NCBI GenBank assembly: GCA_020137815.1 | Contig: CM035361.1 | Coordinates: 5,027,326 to 5,091,325, forward strand | Length of the DNA stretch: 64,000 nucleotides | Direction: 5' to 3' | DNA from: Hormiphora californensis | Lineage: Eukaryota > Ctenophora > Tentaculata > Cydippida > Pleurobrachiidae | Shown: positions 12,401 through 63,262 of the stretch, one piece after another | Position numbering within the stretch: position 1 is the stretch's first letter | Layout of the letters: each line of letters starts with the position of its first letter | Notes under the pieces: generated by a model | What the model was told of the DNA's origin: nothing | The model's input: the letters and a program-made list of their open reading frames with translations, nothing else | The model's database searches: none | Translations under genes and position numbers: made by a program

Positions 12401-14924
12401 TCTAAACGGAAGCCTCTCTGGACCTGATCTAGATGTTAAAGGACCTAAAATGAAGAAACCGTCTTTCAGATTCCCCAAATTCGGTGGGTTCGGAAAAGCA
12501 AAAGGACCTGACGTTGATCTGGATGTGAACGTGAAAGCCCCAAGCATTAGCGGAAGCATTAGCGGAAGCGGACCGGACATCAAGGTGAAATCTCCTAAGG
12601 TCAAGGCACCGAAAGCCGATCTCGATTTGGATGTGGACGTGAAAGTCAAGCGACCCAGTCTGAGCGGAAGTCTTAACGGAAGCCTTTCTGGACCTGATGT
12701 CGATGTTAAAGGACCTAAAATGAAGAAACCATCTTTCAGATTCCCAAAATTCGGTGGGTTCGGAAAAGCAAAAGGACCCGACGTTGATCTGGATGTGAAC
12801 GTGAAAGCCCCAAGCATTAGCGGAAGTCTTAGCGGAAGCGGACCGGACATCAAGGTTAAGGCCCCTAAGGTCAAGGCACCCAAAGCTGATGTCGATTTGG
12901 ATGTCGACGTGAAAGTCAAGCGACCCAGTCTGAGCGGCAGTATCTCCGGACCTGATGTCGATGTGAAAGGACCAAAAGGACCAAAATTCAAGATGCCCAA
13001 ATTCAGCTTCCGGGGTAAACCCAAAGGACCCAAGTTGGACGCCGATCTCAGCCTGAGTGGAAGCCTGAGCGGATCCGATGTGAACCTCGATGCAGATATA
13101 AAGGTCAAGGGCCCCAAGGTTAAGAGCCCTAAGGTCAAGGGTCCCAAGGGTCCCAAGTTTAAGGCAAGTCTCTCCAGGAGTCCTTCCCTGCCCAAGGGTG
13201 ATGTGACTGTCGGTGCTGCTCTTGATGCTGATGTGAACGGATCAATTTCCAGCCTTGAGGTCTCAGGAAAGGGTGGTCTTTGTGTGCCTAGGGCCAAAGC
13301 AAAGAAACCAAAGATTAAGGGTGATGTCAAGCTGAAAGGAGATGGTAAGGTGAAAGGAAAAGGCAAGGCTGTCGGTGGATTGGATCTCAGTGTCAAGAAA
13401 ACATCCCCAGAACTCGACCTGAAGGCGGGCGGTAATGGCAAGGGTGGCTTCAGTCTGGGAATCAACGGCGCCAGTCCTGAGGCACCCAAAGCTAAGCTTG
13501 AAGGTGACTTTAAGATGAAGGGACCCAAACTATCCCGCAGTTCATCTTCTTCCTCTTCTGACTCTAAGAAGAAGAAGGGAGGTTTCGGATTCGGATTTGG
13601 AGGTGGAATTGGTGGTGATGTCGATGTTGATGTTAGTCTTGGATCTGCTGATGCTGATGTTAAGATTGATGCTCCTAAAGTTAAAGCCAGTGCTCCCAAG
13701 GGCGATATTAAGGTCAAGGGACCTAAAGTGAAAGGTGATGCTGATGTGAAAGTGAAGGGACCTAAGGTGAAAGGACCCAAAGTCAAGGGAGATATTGATG
13801 TAAAAGGACCTAAAGTCGGGGGAGACGCTGATTTGAACCTTGGTGGTGGAGCCGGTGGTGACCTAAGCCTTGGTGGAAGTGCTGGGGGAGATGCCAGCCT
13901 CGACCTCAGTGGACCTAAGATCGGTTTCGGTTTCGGAGGCAAAAAGTCCAAGTCAGGATCTTCAAGTAGCAGCAGCTCTTCCAGTGATGACTCCAAGAAG
14001 AAAAAGAAGGGAGGTTTCGGATTCGGATTTGGAGGTGGAATTGGCGGTGATGTAGATGTTGATCTAGGAATGAAGGGTGATGCTGATGTTAAGGTTGATG
14101 CCCCTAAAGTTAAGGCTGATGCTGACATCAAAGGACCTAAGGTGAAAGGAGATGCAGGAGTTGGAGGAGGATTCGGAGGAGATCTGAGCCTTGGTGGAGG
14201 TGCCAGTGGAGACGCCAGTCTGGACCTCAGTGGACCTAAGATCGGTTTTGGAGGCAAGAAGTCCAAGTCCAAGTCTTCCAGCAGCTCTTCGAGCGATGAC
14301 TCCAAGAAGAAGAAGAAGAAGGGAGGATTCGGATTTGGTGCTGATTTGAGCGGAGGTGGCGATGCCAGCTTAGACCTCAGTGGACCTAAAATTGGCTTTG
14401 GAGGAAAATCCAAATCAAAGTCTGGTTCTTCAAGTGATGACTCCAAGAAGAAGAAGAAGGGTGGATTCGGATTCGGAATGGGAGGTGGACTTGGTGGTGA
14501 TGTGGATGTTGATCTAGGAATGAAAGGTGGTGCCGATGTAGGTGGTGGTGCCGGAATTGGCGGTGGTGCCGGAGGTGGTGCCGGAGGTGATATTGGAATC
14601 GGAGGTGGTGCCGGAGGTGATATTGGAATCGGAGGTGGTGCCGGAGTCGGTGGTGGTGCCGGAATCGGTGGCGGTATTGACGTAAGTGGCGGCGGTGATG
14701 GAGGCATTGGTGGTGGTTTCGGCTTGGGTGGCGGAGTGAGCATCGATGTTGAGAAGAAAAAGAAGAAAAAGAAGAAGAAGAAGCGAAGGAAGAAGTCTCA
14801 TTCCTCCAAGTCTAGCAGTAGCAGCTCATCCTCCTCATCCTCCTCATCTTCCTCCTCATCATCAAGTTCATCGTCTTCATCTTCGGACAGTGACTCTTCA
14901 AGGAAGAAGAAGGACAAACATTAG
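403..14924 (+). CDS. AHNAK/desmoyokin-like giant repeat protein, 3' part of gene (10 exons)
   Basis: Gene-level entry: exons 403-470, 679-813, 900-2062, 3090-3296, 3455-5707, 5811-6050, 6156-6576, 6720-6886, 7192-9526 and 9739-14924 (stop TAG 14922-14924). About 12.2 kb of coding sequence (~4,000 residues) is in the window and the start lies upstream. The protein is made of short charged repeats of the type GPDVDVDVKGPK, KGPKFKMPKF, KAPSLSGSLSG and SLDLSGPKIGFGFGGKK. Acidic D-V-D strands alternate with basic P-K-V-K strands. This resembles the central repeats of vertebrate AHNAK/desmoyokin (GPxVDVDxP, KGPKFKMP), which are large submembrane and cytoskeletal scaffolds. No signal peptide, catalytic domain or membrane span is visible. 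Every intron between these exons is phase 1, so exons could be added or lost without shifting the frame. Five single-base indels in exons 3, 7, 8 (two) and 9 interrupt the frame. Family assignment rests on repeat style only; silk-like or other low-complexity structural proteins are alternatives. Confidence 0.6.
679..813 (+). CDS. AHNAK-like gene, exon 2 (poly-Lys, SR-rich)
   Basis: Acceptor tgtttcag, donor gag|gtacgt, phase 1 in and out. It reads EFGFGGKKSGSDSDS, then a run of about 12 lysines (AAG repeat), then KSRSRSGSGSGGIKIGGG. Same module as exon 1 and the start of exon 3. Confidence 0.7.
900..2062 (+). CDS. AHNAK-like gene, exon 3 (six tandem FGFGGKK-SSSDDSKKKK modules), frameshifted
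   Basis: Acceptor ttctatcag, donor attg|gtaaga. After a Gly-rich stretch (GLGGGLGGGIGGG) it encodes about six near-identical modules of ~50 residues. Each has the order DADLSGGGDASLDLSGPK, IGFGGKKSKSKS, GSSSDDSKKKKK, GGFGF. The exon is 1163 nt, one base short of keeping phase 1 to phase 1. One base is missing in the A/AAG run near 1171-1190 relative to sister modules, so the upstream frame stops at 1217-1219 while the downstream frame is open from 1216 to the donor. Either a sequencing or assembly slip in a low-complexity run or a real frameshift. Confidence 0.7.
2063..3089 (+). other. Intron 3 of AHNAK-like gene, mostly a hAT-like element
   Basis: A 1,027-bp intron between donor gtaagagt and acceptor cctctcccag. 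Positions 2177-3004 are a TIR-bounded insertion listed separately. The rest is unremarkable AT-rich sequence. Confidence 0.7.
2177..3004. mobile_element. 828-bp non-autonomous hAT-like element with 8-bp target duplication
   Basis: Starts TAGGGTGTGCTA and ends with the reverse complement TAGCACACCCTA. It is flanked on both sides by ATCTGCAT (2169-2176 and 3005-3012), an 8-bp duplication typical of hAT transposition. Internally it has further inverted segments (GGCCCAATTACGTGGGCC near 2296 and GGCCCACGTAATTG near 2879) and a tandem 'caaaaatgaacatttt' motif near 2650-2705. No transposase ORF. Confidence 0.85.
3090..3296 (+). CDS. AHNAK-like gene, exon 4
   Basis: Acceptor cctctcccag, donor atag|gtacgt; 207 nt, phase 1 to 1 and fully open. 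It encodes one FGFGGKK-SKSKSSSS-DDSKKKKK-GGFGFGFGGDVDVDLG module, the same type as the exon 3 repeats. Confidence 0.75.
3455..5707 (+). CDS. AHNAK-like gene, exon 5 (GPEVDIDIPKPSGGFGFGG repeats)
   Basis: Acceptor tgtacag, donor atag|gtaagc; 2,253 nt, uninterrupted, phase 1 to 1. The first ~100 residues are Gly/Asp-rich (GPDIDIGGGLKGPEIDIGGG). Then come about four near-identical ~60-residue units alternating KGPEVDIDIPKPSGGFGFGG and KGPKIDADVDLPKPSGGFG. Finally there are three to four larger units containing GGKKKDSGSSSDDEKKKKK followed by GGFGFHLPKVDFPHFGG. The D-V-D / P-K alternation is the clearest AHNAK-style signature in the window. High repeat identity implies recent unequal exchange or conversion. 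Confidence 0.75.
5811..6050 (+). CDS. AHNAK-like gene, exon 6
   Basis: Acceptor cctgttttag, donor catcg|gttagt; 240 nt, open, phase 1 to 1. One DASLDLSGPKFGFGFGGKK - S-rich - DDSKKKKKK - GGFGFGFGGDVDVDVKVKTP module. Near-duplicate of the 3' half of exon 7, and the splice donors also match (catcg|gttagta). Confidence 0.75.
6156..6576 (+). CDS. AHNAK-like gene, exon 7 (KVKGPKVKGPK repeats), frameshifted
   Basis: Acceptor cttttcag, donor catcg|gttagt. The 5' half is a run of KGPKVKGPKVKG with DADVKV spacers; the 3' half repeats the exon 6 module. At about 6480 the sequence reads caagctgatgac where sister modules read caagcgatgac. That one extra base makes the length 421 nt instead of a phase-preserving 420 and causes a stop at 6482-6484. 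Confidence 0.7.
6720..6886 (+). CDS. AHNAK-like gene, exon 8, doubly frameshifted
   Basis: Acceptor tcttttcag, donor gccg|gtaaga. Near copy of the 5' part of exon 7 (EGDVDVKVKAPKVKADADVK, then KGPKVKGPK). Two extra G bases occur in 'aaagggaccc' near 6815 and 6833 where all sister repeats read aaaggaccc, putting a stop at 6826-6828. The net +2 does not restore the frame. Confidence 0.6.
6887..7191 (+). other. Intron 8 of AHNAK-like gene
   Basis: 305-bp intron (donor gtaagaac, acceptor tcttttctcag) with nothing recognisable inside. Confidence 0.6.
7192..9526 (+). CDS. AHNAK-like gene, exon 9 (KGPKMPKWGGKGPDVDVD repeats), frameshifted
   Basis: Acceptor ttttctcag, donor ccag|gtatgc. It begins with an FGFGGKK + poly-Ser + DDSKKKK module. 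It continues with about seven ~85-110-residue repeats containing APSLSGSLSGSLSGPDIK, KGPKIKKPKLSFKGPKMP, KWGGKGPDVDVDVKGP and RPSISGSISGSLSGSGPD. At about 8571 the text is atgccctaagtgg versus atgcctaagtgg or atgcccaagtgg in sister repeats. This is one extra base, giving an in-frame stop at 8574-8576; the correct frame resumes immediately after. The KGPKMPK / KFKMP stretches are the closest match to AHNAK repeats. Confidence 0.72.
9739..14924 (+). CDS. AHNAK-like gene, terminal exon 10
   Basis: A 5.2-kb uninterrupted terminal exon (acceptor ctttttcag, stop TAG 14922-14924). Residues ~1-1130 are some ten long repeats of the form KAPSISGSLSGSGPDIKVK, APKVKAPKADVDLDVDVKVK, RPSLSGSLSGSLSGPDIK, GPKFKMPKFKGPKFGFGGKG. 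A less repetitive linker (~1150-1280, only here with Cys) follows. Then come the FGFGGKK/SSSDDSKKKKK modules, a (GGGAG)n Gly-rich segment, a Lys/Arg run, a ~40-residue poly-Ser tract and a basic tail ending KKKDKH. No transmembrane helix or catalytic motif. The long open frame through 5 kb shows that the gene was recently under coding constraint. Confidence 0.75.
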
Positions 14925-15691
14925 GTGTGTGATATATATAATTCTGGAATTGCATGTGTGAAATATATATTGCGCAGGAACCGACCGAATCAGGAAATAC
15001 TGGTCCCTGATTGGCTGATAACCAGTCACGTGACCTAAATAACGAGTTCTGATTGGTTGTTTACTTGTTTCGGTCGGTTCCTGATATTGCGGAATCTAAA
15101 GATCGTTTTGTTTGTGTGTTCGTACGTGAATTATGACGTCACAAAGTTATTAATGGGGTAGTTTGAATACAACTGAGGGTCTATGTGTATGTGTGTACAA
15201 CATATGTGTTTACATAGGGGACTAATTTATCCGTGATTGAGCTCATGAGCGCACAATTATATTGGGAGTAATGATCGATCGTTCTGTTTTTTGTTTCTAA
15301 GAGTTATTTTTGAGTTTTTTGTGTGTCCGTTTGAAAGTTCAGTGACTGGAAATGGGAGCGATCTATTTTTTGAAACAGATTTGTATTTTGTGCCCTTTTT
15401 AAGAGATCTATTAATTATGGATTTACAGCACATTACATATACCGTTTACTAATAATAATATACCGTGTTTGAAACTTGGTACCCAACGGAAAATATACGG
15501 AATTCAGTTTAGTTTTACCGTCAATCGCGATCGCTGGTTACGGGATATATATATCTCGGTCTCAAATTGTGACACGCACAATGCATGCACATGCTTCTCT
15601 TATCCCTTACTCAACAAGCACGTTCAAGGAATCCATGAGCCGAAAAAAAAGGATTTTCGGGCCTGGGTGACGTCATACGAAAAAGGCTAGG
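14925..15691. other. 3' flank of AHNAK-like gene
   Basis: AT-rich non-coding sequence holding MITE copy 1 about 50 bp past the stop codon, followed by ~600 bp with no recognisable gene. I do not see a clear AATAAA close to the stop codon. Confidence 0.5.
14975..15083. mobile_element. 109-bp hAT-like MITE, copy 1 (TSD ATATTGCG)
   Basis: Begins CAGGAACCGACCGAA and ends TTCGGTCGGTTCCTG (inverted ends). Flanked by ATATTGCG at 14967-14974 and 15084-15091. The centre contains GTCACGTGAC and CCAAT-type motifs (TGATTGG). Confidence 0.9.
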
Positions 15692-15962
15692 GGTCCGATT
15701 TTTAATAATGCGAACCGGGGCGCACAGCACGGCCACGGCGCGTTTACATAATTATAAGTCGAATTGCACGCGACAAATCATTTCTTGATCATATTTTGGC
15801 TCCTGATAATATAAAGACTTGATCTTGGTTGCATTGAAAAGGTTTTAAAATTATTGTTCCAAAGCTTTCAGGATCAAGCTTTAAGGTCGTCAGAAACTTG
15901 GTGTTGATGTAGCAAGCGGAAATCGAATTAATTAGCCCCCGGTTCGCATTAAAAATCGGACT
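15692..15962. mobile_element. Foldback element with ~30-bp inverted ends
   Basis: Left end 'gtccgatttttaataatgcg' is matched in reverse at the right end (cgcattaaaaatcggac). The interior carries 'ataaagacttgatc', shared with foldbacks at 38781-39001 and 39107-39343, so the three look related. Confidence 0.7.
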
Positions 15963-17414
15963 TTATTGCAATGATACCATTTTCATCATTTCTGCAAAAG
16001 CTTCCGTTGCTAGGGCATTTAGGATCGTTGCTATGGCAACAAAGGACACACTGCAGTTTATCGAGAAATGGCTCCGCCCCCGTCTCTGATGAAGTTGGCA
16101 GCTTTGCTGCCAAGTTCGGCCCGGCCAAGGTAAAGAAAAAAGAAAGAAAATTTGCTGGTTGCTATTATACTAGGTAACCAACTCTGTTGCTATGGCAACC
16201 ATCGTTTCTATGATGTTTCTATGATGTGTAGAACGCACTCTAAAAGTGAAAGGAGTTGAACACATACCTGGAAGTTGATTGGTTGTCATGGTACAGTTTT
16301 CATTTCCATCTCCCAGTTTCATTTGATCATTTCCCGGTCTTCTTATTTTTCTTGAATGGAATAAATTCCTGGAATGCAAAAGCAGATGGTTAGAACCCGA
16401 AAAGATATTTCCGGGTATATCAGTATCAACGTGTTTCGTTTGCCCAGACCCTCCAGGGTCCCTCCTTCGCAAACTGCAATTTCTAGAATTGTTCTAGGAC
16501 CAGAGATGGAGGAGGTCTGCCAGACCTTCTCCATCTTGTCTCTGCATGATAGTCCTAGAACCAGACCTGGCCTGGTACAAACTACACAAGTATCTACAAC
16601 AATACAATTGCACCTTGCCATGGTAACCATTTGGCCACATTGATGCCTGAGTGAGATCGAGGTCGCGCAGCGACCGAGGTCGATCTCACATCTAGGCCTC
16701 CGGCGCGTTATTGATTTTAGAGCAAACTTTTTCAAAGACCTGGCTGCAAGGAACTACTGAACCGATTTGCATCTCGTTTGTTGTTCCTGGCAGACAATTG
16801 TCTCTAGTTTCACGGAAAATACCCGCGAGTATCAGCATTTGAGGAATAGTGGGTCAAAATTGACGCTAACATGAGCAATGCTTTAAAGACCTGGCTGCAA
16901 GCTCCTACTCGGCTGGTACAATCTCGGTATGGGGAATCGTCATGGCCTGTGGTATGGAATACCGGTAGAACGCACTCGAAATGAGGGTTAAATGACTGGA
17001 AGTATTGTGTCATGCTAAAGGTCTCCAAAAATCGTCATTTCATGGCGATTCCGTCTTAAAATCTTCTTGAATCGCGCAAATTCCGGATTCATAAGCTTGA
17101 CCGCACAATATTTCCGGCGAGATATAGTATCAATGGATTCCGTGTAGCCATAGCCCACCTGCGGGTTCCCTCGATCGAGAGTAAGCAATTTTTCAAGGAA
17201 TGTTGACAAGATGGAGAGAGTTGCACTTCTCCTCTTGTTTGATGATAAACGTTCATACGGACTGTCAAGTAAATGGATCGAAACTACACAATAATCACTA
17301 CAAAATACATGGAACATAACCATGGATTCACTAACGATCCCGATCTATCTAGCCAAAATATTTAGGCCCTCGGATACTGAAAGAAGACAAATGTGGCCTT
17401 TGGTTGAAAGAAAT

Positions 17415-17523
17415 CAGGAACCGACCGAATCAGGAAATACTGGTCCCTGATTGGTTGATAACCAGTCACATGACCTAAATAACGAGTTCTGATTGGTTGT
17501 TTACTTAATTCGGTCGGTTCCTG
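17415..17523. mobile_element. 109-bp hAT-like MITE, copy 2
   Basis: Same ends as copy 1 (CAGGAACCGACCG / CGGTCGGTTCCTG). The core is CACATG instead of CACGTG, and the flanking target duplication is no longer exact. An older copy. Confidence 0.85.
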
Positions 17524-17737
17524 ATGAAGTTTCACAAGGTCACGGTAGCGAAAGGGCAAATTACATGACTTGGCATGTATACAATATTAGGACGGTGAAA
17601 CAATAGAATTGGACCATTAACGCGAAGTATTGTCAACCATTTAAGCCTACACGAAGGACGGCCCCGCTCAGGACCCCTGATTTGTCTGTTCGTAATAACG
17701 ACAAAGAAAAAGAAAAACTATCCTGCACTGTCAACAG

Positions 17738-17788
17738 TCAGTGACCTAATACTTCGATTGGTTGTTTACTTGTTTCTGTCGGTTCCTG
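17738..17788. mobile_element. Right half of the hAT-like MITE, copy 3
   Basis: Only the part from 'cagtgacctaata' to the terminal 'tgtcggttcctg' is present; the left half is lost. Truncated remnant. Confidence 0.7.
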
Positions 17789-17999
17789 CTGAGAGCCGTT
17801 TCCAATCACTGAGCAAGGGCCAAACTATTACACTGGACTTGGCCTTGTATTGTTCAAATTAGGGAGGGTCGAACAAGGCAAATTGGGCCATTATGAGAAA
17901 GGTATTGTAAACCATTCTCTACACGGAAGGGTCGCCCCGCTCAGGGACCTTTAATAGATATATGTTCTGGTTCGTATATTAATCTGATCAAAAGAAAAT

Positions 18000-19326
18000 A
18001 AATGAGGCATAAACTCTGGCCACTGGCACGTTATTTCAGATACCTTTCTCCCAGCGCGCCGCTGGGAGAAGGTAGCTGTAGTTTATCCGCCAGTGGCGGA
18101 TAAACTGGTTTAAATCACGACGACGATCCTGAGGCGTAGCCGAGGGAGAGGCGGAGGGGTTTAAACCAATAACGTGCCATTGGTCAGAGTTTATGGGTTA
18201 TATACCCTGCTTTAGTTGTTTGTTTCAAGTATTACACACTAACAAGAGAGAGAACACTAATCAAAACACACAAAGAGAACTGAGAAACAGTCAAAAACAT
18301 CTCTCAATTGAGTGTATATTGTTTGGTAACAGTTACTAAGGAGAGAGAGAAAGAAATAACAAGATATGGGGCATGCCAGACATAACACAGAGGAATTGAG
18401 ATAGTGAAACAAAAGGGGAGATAAAGAGAGAGAAATTGACGGAATGTGTTGTTTCTTTCTCTCCAATGCAGTGTGTAACTCTTGCAAACAGTGTTCCCTC
18501 TGTATTTCAGTAAGAACTGATCATTTACACACACTTTGAATGTAACATAGGAGTTAATAATAAACAGCCAGCCAGTGGGAAATAATCTGCCGCTGGACTG
18601 GCTGTATATTGAGAGCGCGCCAGTGGGACTTCTCGCCGCTGGCGGGTTATTTAAGTTAGCAGGGTATATATGAGGTATAAACTCTGGCCACTGGCGCGTT
18701 ATTTCAGATAACTTTCTCCCAGCGCGCCGCTGGGAGAAGTTAGCTGAAGTTTATCCGCCGCTGGCGGATAAACTGGTTTAAATCACGACGACGATCCCGA
18801 GGCGGAGCCGAGGGAGAGGCGGAGGGGTTTAAACCTATAACGTGCCAGTGGTCAGAGTTTATAGGTTATATACCCTGCTTTAGTTGTTTATTTCAAGTAT
18901 TACACACCAACAAGAGAGAGAACACTAATCAAAACACTCAAAGAGGACTGAGAAATAGTTAAAACACCTCACAATTGAGTGTACACTGTTTGGTAACAGT
19001 TACTAAGCAGTTGCTAAGGAAAGAGAGTGAAAGAAATAGCCTGATAAGGGGCATGTCACACATAACACAGAGGAAGAGATAGTGAGACAAAAGGGGAGAT
19101 AAAGAGAGAGTAATTGACGGAATGTGTCCTTTCTTTCTCTCCAATGTAGTGTGTAAGTGTTGCACATAGTGTTCCCTCTGTATTTTAGTAAGAACTGATC
19201 ATTTACACACACTTTGAATGTTCAAAATAAATAACCTGCCAGTGGGAAATAATCTGCCGCTGGACTGGCTGTTTATTGAGAGCGCGCTAGTGGGACTGGC
19301 GGGTTATTTAAGTTAGCAGGGTATAA
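18000..19326. repeat. Tandem duplication of a ~660-bp unit containing nested foldbacks
   Basis: Unit 1 about 18002-18663 and unit 2 about 18668-19324 are visibly homologous along their length. Each holds an inner foldback with arms 'aactctggccactggc' / 'gccatggtcagagtt'-like, including the hairpin ctcccagcgcgccgctgggag, and a second inverted motif 'agccagccagtgggaaataa'. Divergence of several percent indicates an older duplication. Confidence 0.85.
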
Positions 19327-19790
19327 TATATTACTATCACAAACAATAAACTCGCTAGTACCCTATCTGTTATGCAGTCTTTCCACATCTGAGAAAAGTT
19401 GGCTACCTGCTCAAGATCTCCTAACAATAATTTTATATAATTCTGAACGCCAACGGATAACAATTACGATGCCTGACAATAGGATTCTCTCTCGGCGGTC
19501 AGGTCGATGCCTGCAACAGCTGAATCTACTACATAATAATAAATATTGTCATGGGTGTATGATATGCTGTACTAATGAATCACAATTAAACAAATTAAAA
19601 CCTAATTAATTACAGTCCTTCTTTTTTGTTACACCTATCCACTTCTCCAATAGCATAAATAATTCCAACTTCATATATTCGCATCTTATCAGACGGTATA
19701 TCTCTCTTCCTCATTTTTCAGGTCTTCTTCTCATCAAGGGGCGCCCCTTTTCTTCTCCCATCTTTTCTCCACAGGGGCCGTGTGATGTCA
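19327..19790. other. Downstream flank of the ABCC gene (probable 3'UTR region on minus strand)
   Basis: Immediately 3' of the ABCC stop codon on the minus strand. Non-coding, AT-rich. I cannot place a polyadenylation signal with confidence. Confidence 0.4.
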
Positions 19791-61548
<41,758 letters not shown>

Positions 61549-61589
61549 CTGAAATTTAGCTGGTGTTATTGGCAGGAATTGGTGTGCAG

Positions 61590-62560
61590 TTAAGGCCAGA
61601 GGGGGGGGGGTCGACGGGTTTTTTGGGGTGTTTTTTGAGGTATACGTTATATGAAAGCGCTGGGCAAGGCGGATCGATTAGAACTGATGCCGTCGATGTT
61701 GCGCGCACCGTTTGGCAAAAATTTGGGGGTTAACATTTGGCCTATAATGGATGTTAACCCCTATAAATCAGGATTGGTGGGGTCTAGAACATCCATCATT
61801 GTACCAAAGGCTTCGTCTTGTCTTACTCCAACTACTTCTTGATTTTTTGGGGGTTTACAAAATATGCGGAAAAAGCCCTTTTTGCCTCTAATTTTGCTCT
61901 TTTTTGGGACATCCTGCCTAACTTCCTGAGATAACGGCTAGGACTCAGACCTTGCCGTTTGTCATAGTTGTTCTAGAGACCGTGTTCTTCAAATTTGGTG
62001 TAGCGATTTTTGATTAAGGCCCCCGTTCAAAAATTATAGGGGTTTACATAAAATTTTCATGGACAAAACAAATGTTAACCCCTATAATTTTTGAACGGGG
62101 GCCTTAATCAAAAATCGCTACACCAAATTTGAAGAACACGGTCTCTAGAACAACTATGCCAAACGGCAAGGTCTGAGTCCTAGCCGTTATCTCAGGAAGT
62201 TAGGCAGGATGTCCCAAAAAAGAGCAAAATTAGAGGCAAAAAGGGCTTTTTCCGCATATTTTGTAAACCCCCAAAAAATCAAGAAGTAGTTGGAGTAACG
62301 ACATAAAACTTTTCAGGAAGTTGTATCAAGACAAGACGAAGCCTTTGGTACAATGATGGATGTTCTAGACCCCACCAATCCTGATTTATAGGGGTTAACA
62401 TCCATTATAGGCCAAATGTTAACCCCCAAATTTTTGCCAAACGGTGTGCACAACATCGATGGCATCAGTTCTAATTGATTCGCCTTGCCCAGCGCTTTCA
62501 TATAACGTATACCTCAAAAAACACCCCAAAAAACCCGTCGACCCCCCCCTCTGGCCTTAA
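61590..62560. mobile_element. 971-bp foldback element with TTAA ends
   Basis: TTAAGGCCAGAGGGGGG at the left and its reverse complement ending TTAA at the right. Arms of ~460 bp are nearly identical mirror images meeting near 62045 (tataatttttgaacgggggc). Both arms encode the same spurious ~60-codon ORF. TTAA ends suggest piggyBac-type insertion (inference). Confidence 0.9.
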
Positions 62561-62637
62561 AACATTATATTATATCGATGATTTTGGACATGCAAAACTT
62601 AATTTCATATTTTCAAAACCAAATCTTTAAGTTAGTA

Positions 62638-62811
62638 CAGTCGGACCCCGATTTAGGGACACCCTCGGGGGAAAGGCTCTTGTCCACTAAATCGGGGTGT
62701 CCACTAAATCGGGGTCAAATAAGGTTAATTTCCTATATCGGGGGAACAAAATCCTGTCCCTAAATCGGGGTGCCACTAAATCGGGGGCCCCTAAATCGGG
62801 GTCCGACTGTA
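62638..62811. mobile_element. Pogo-like MITE with TA target duplication
   Basis: CAGTCGGACCCCGATTTAGG to AAATCGGGGTCCGACTG, flanked by TA. The interior is a series of 'actaaatcggggtg' repeats. TIR and TA duplication match the pogo/Tigger superfamily. Confidence 0.85.
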
Positions 62812-63262
62812 GATGCAAAATTGCATTCATGGGTGGAAAACCGCACAAATCGTACATTTAATTTGTTGAACATAATATTTCGTTACATTATTATCATGTA
62901 AATTACAACCACACCATTTCCTGGGAGGTATGGTGTGAGAATTAAGAAATGGTAAATGTGAATTGTGAAGGATCGGATCATTAAATGGATCAGCGCGTAC
63001 TGTATGACATATAACAGTAATTAATTAATTAATTACACCCTGTATATAATTATTATTATTAATTTGACAATGTCTTGCCTCATCGAACCCTGCATACACC
63101 TCTGTACTGGTTTGACCCTGCAGTTAGTTGTCATTGGGATTACAGGACTCCAGGGCGTGTTAGATATTATATGGAGATTTTAATTAGTTTTTATGGTTAG
63201 GAATTTTTCCAAAATTTGGAAAAGTACAGTTTAAAACTTGTCTAAAAACTTGGTTAATGAAT
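62812..63262. other. Non-coding sequence
   Basis: No recognisable exon of the ABCC gene or other gene; AT-rich. Confidence 0.5.

Larger units (their letters stand above)
15963..17999. other. Intergenic sequence without recognisable genes
   Basis: Contains MITE copies 2 and 3 and a short inverted repeat near 16486-16564 (agaccag-type arms around gaggtctgccagacc). Short ORFs here show no family features, and I support none as a gene. Confidence 0.5.

Noticed and set aside
9614-14743. 1,709-codon minus-strand ORF (and similar antisense ORFs at 3417-5018, 7094-8557 and 1125-1973)
   Set aside because: Mirror of the AHNAK-like repeats. The Pro/Ser/Leu-rich translation arises because the repeat's codons lack stops on the antisense strand.
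17015-17323. 102-codon minus-strand ORF
   Set aside because: No signal peptide, domain or splice support; composition unremarkable.
61651-62501. Identical ~62-codon ORFs on both strands
   Set aside because: Same sequence in the two mirror arms of a foldback element; no evidence of coding.
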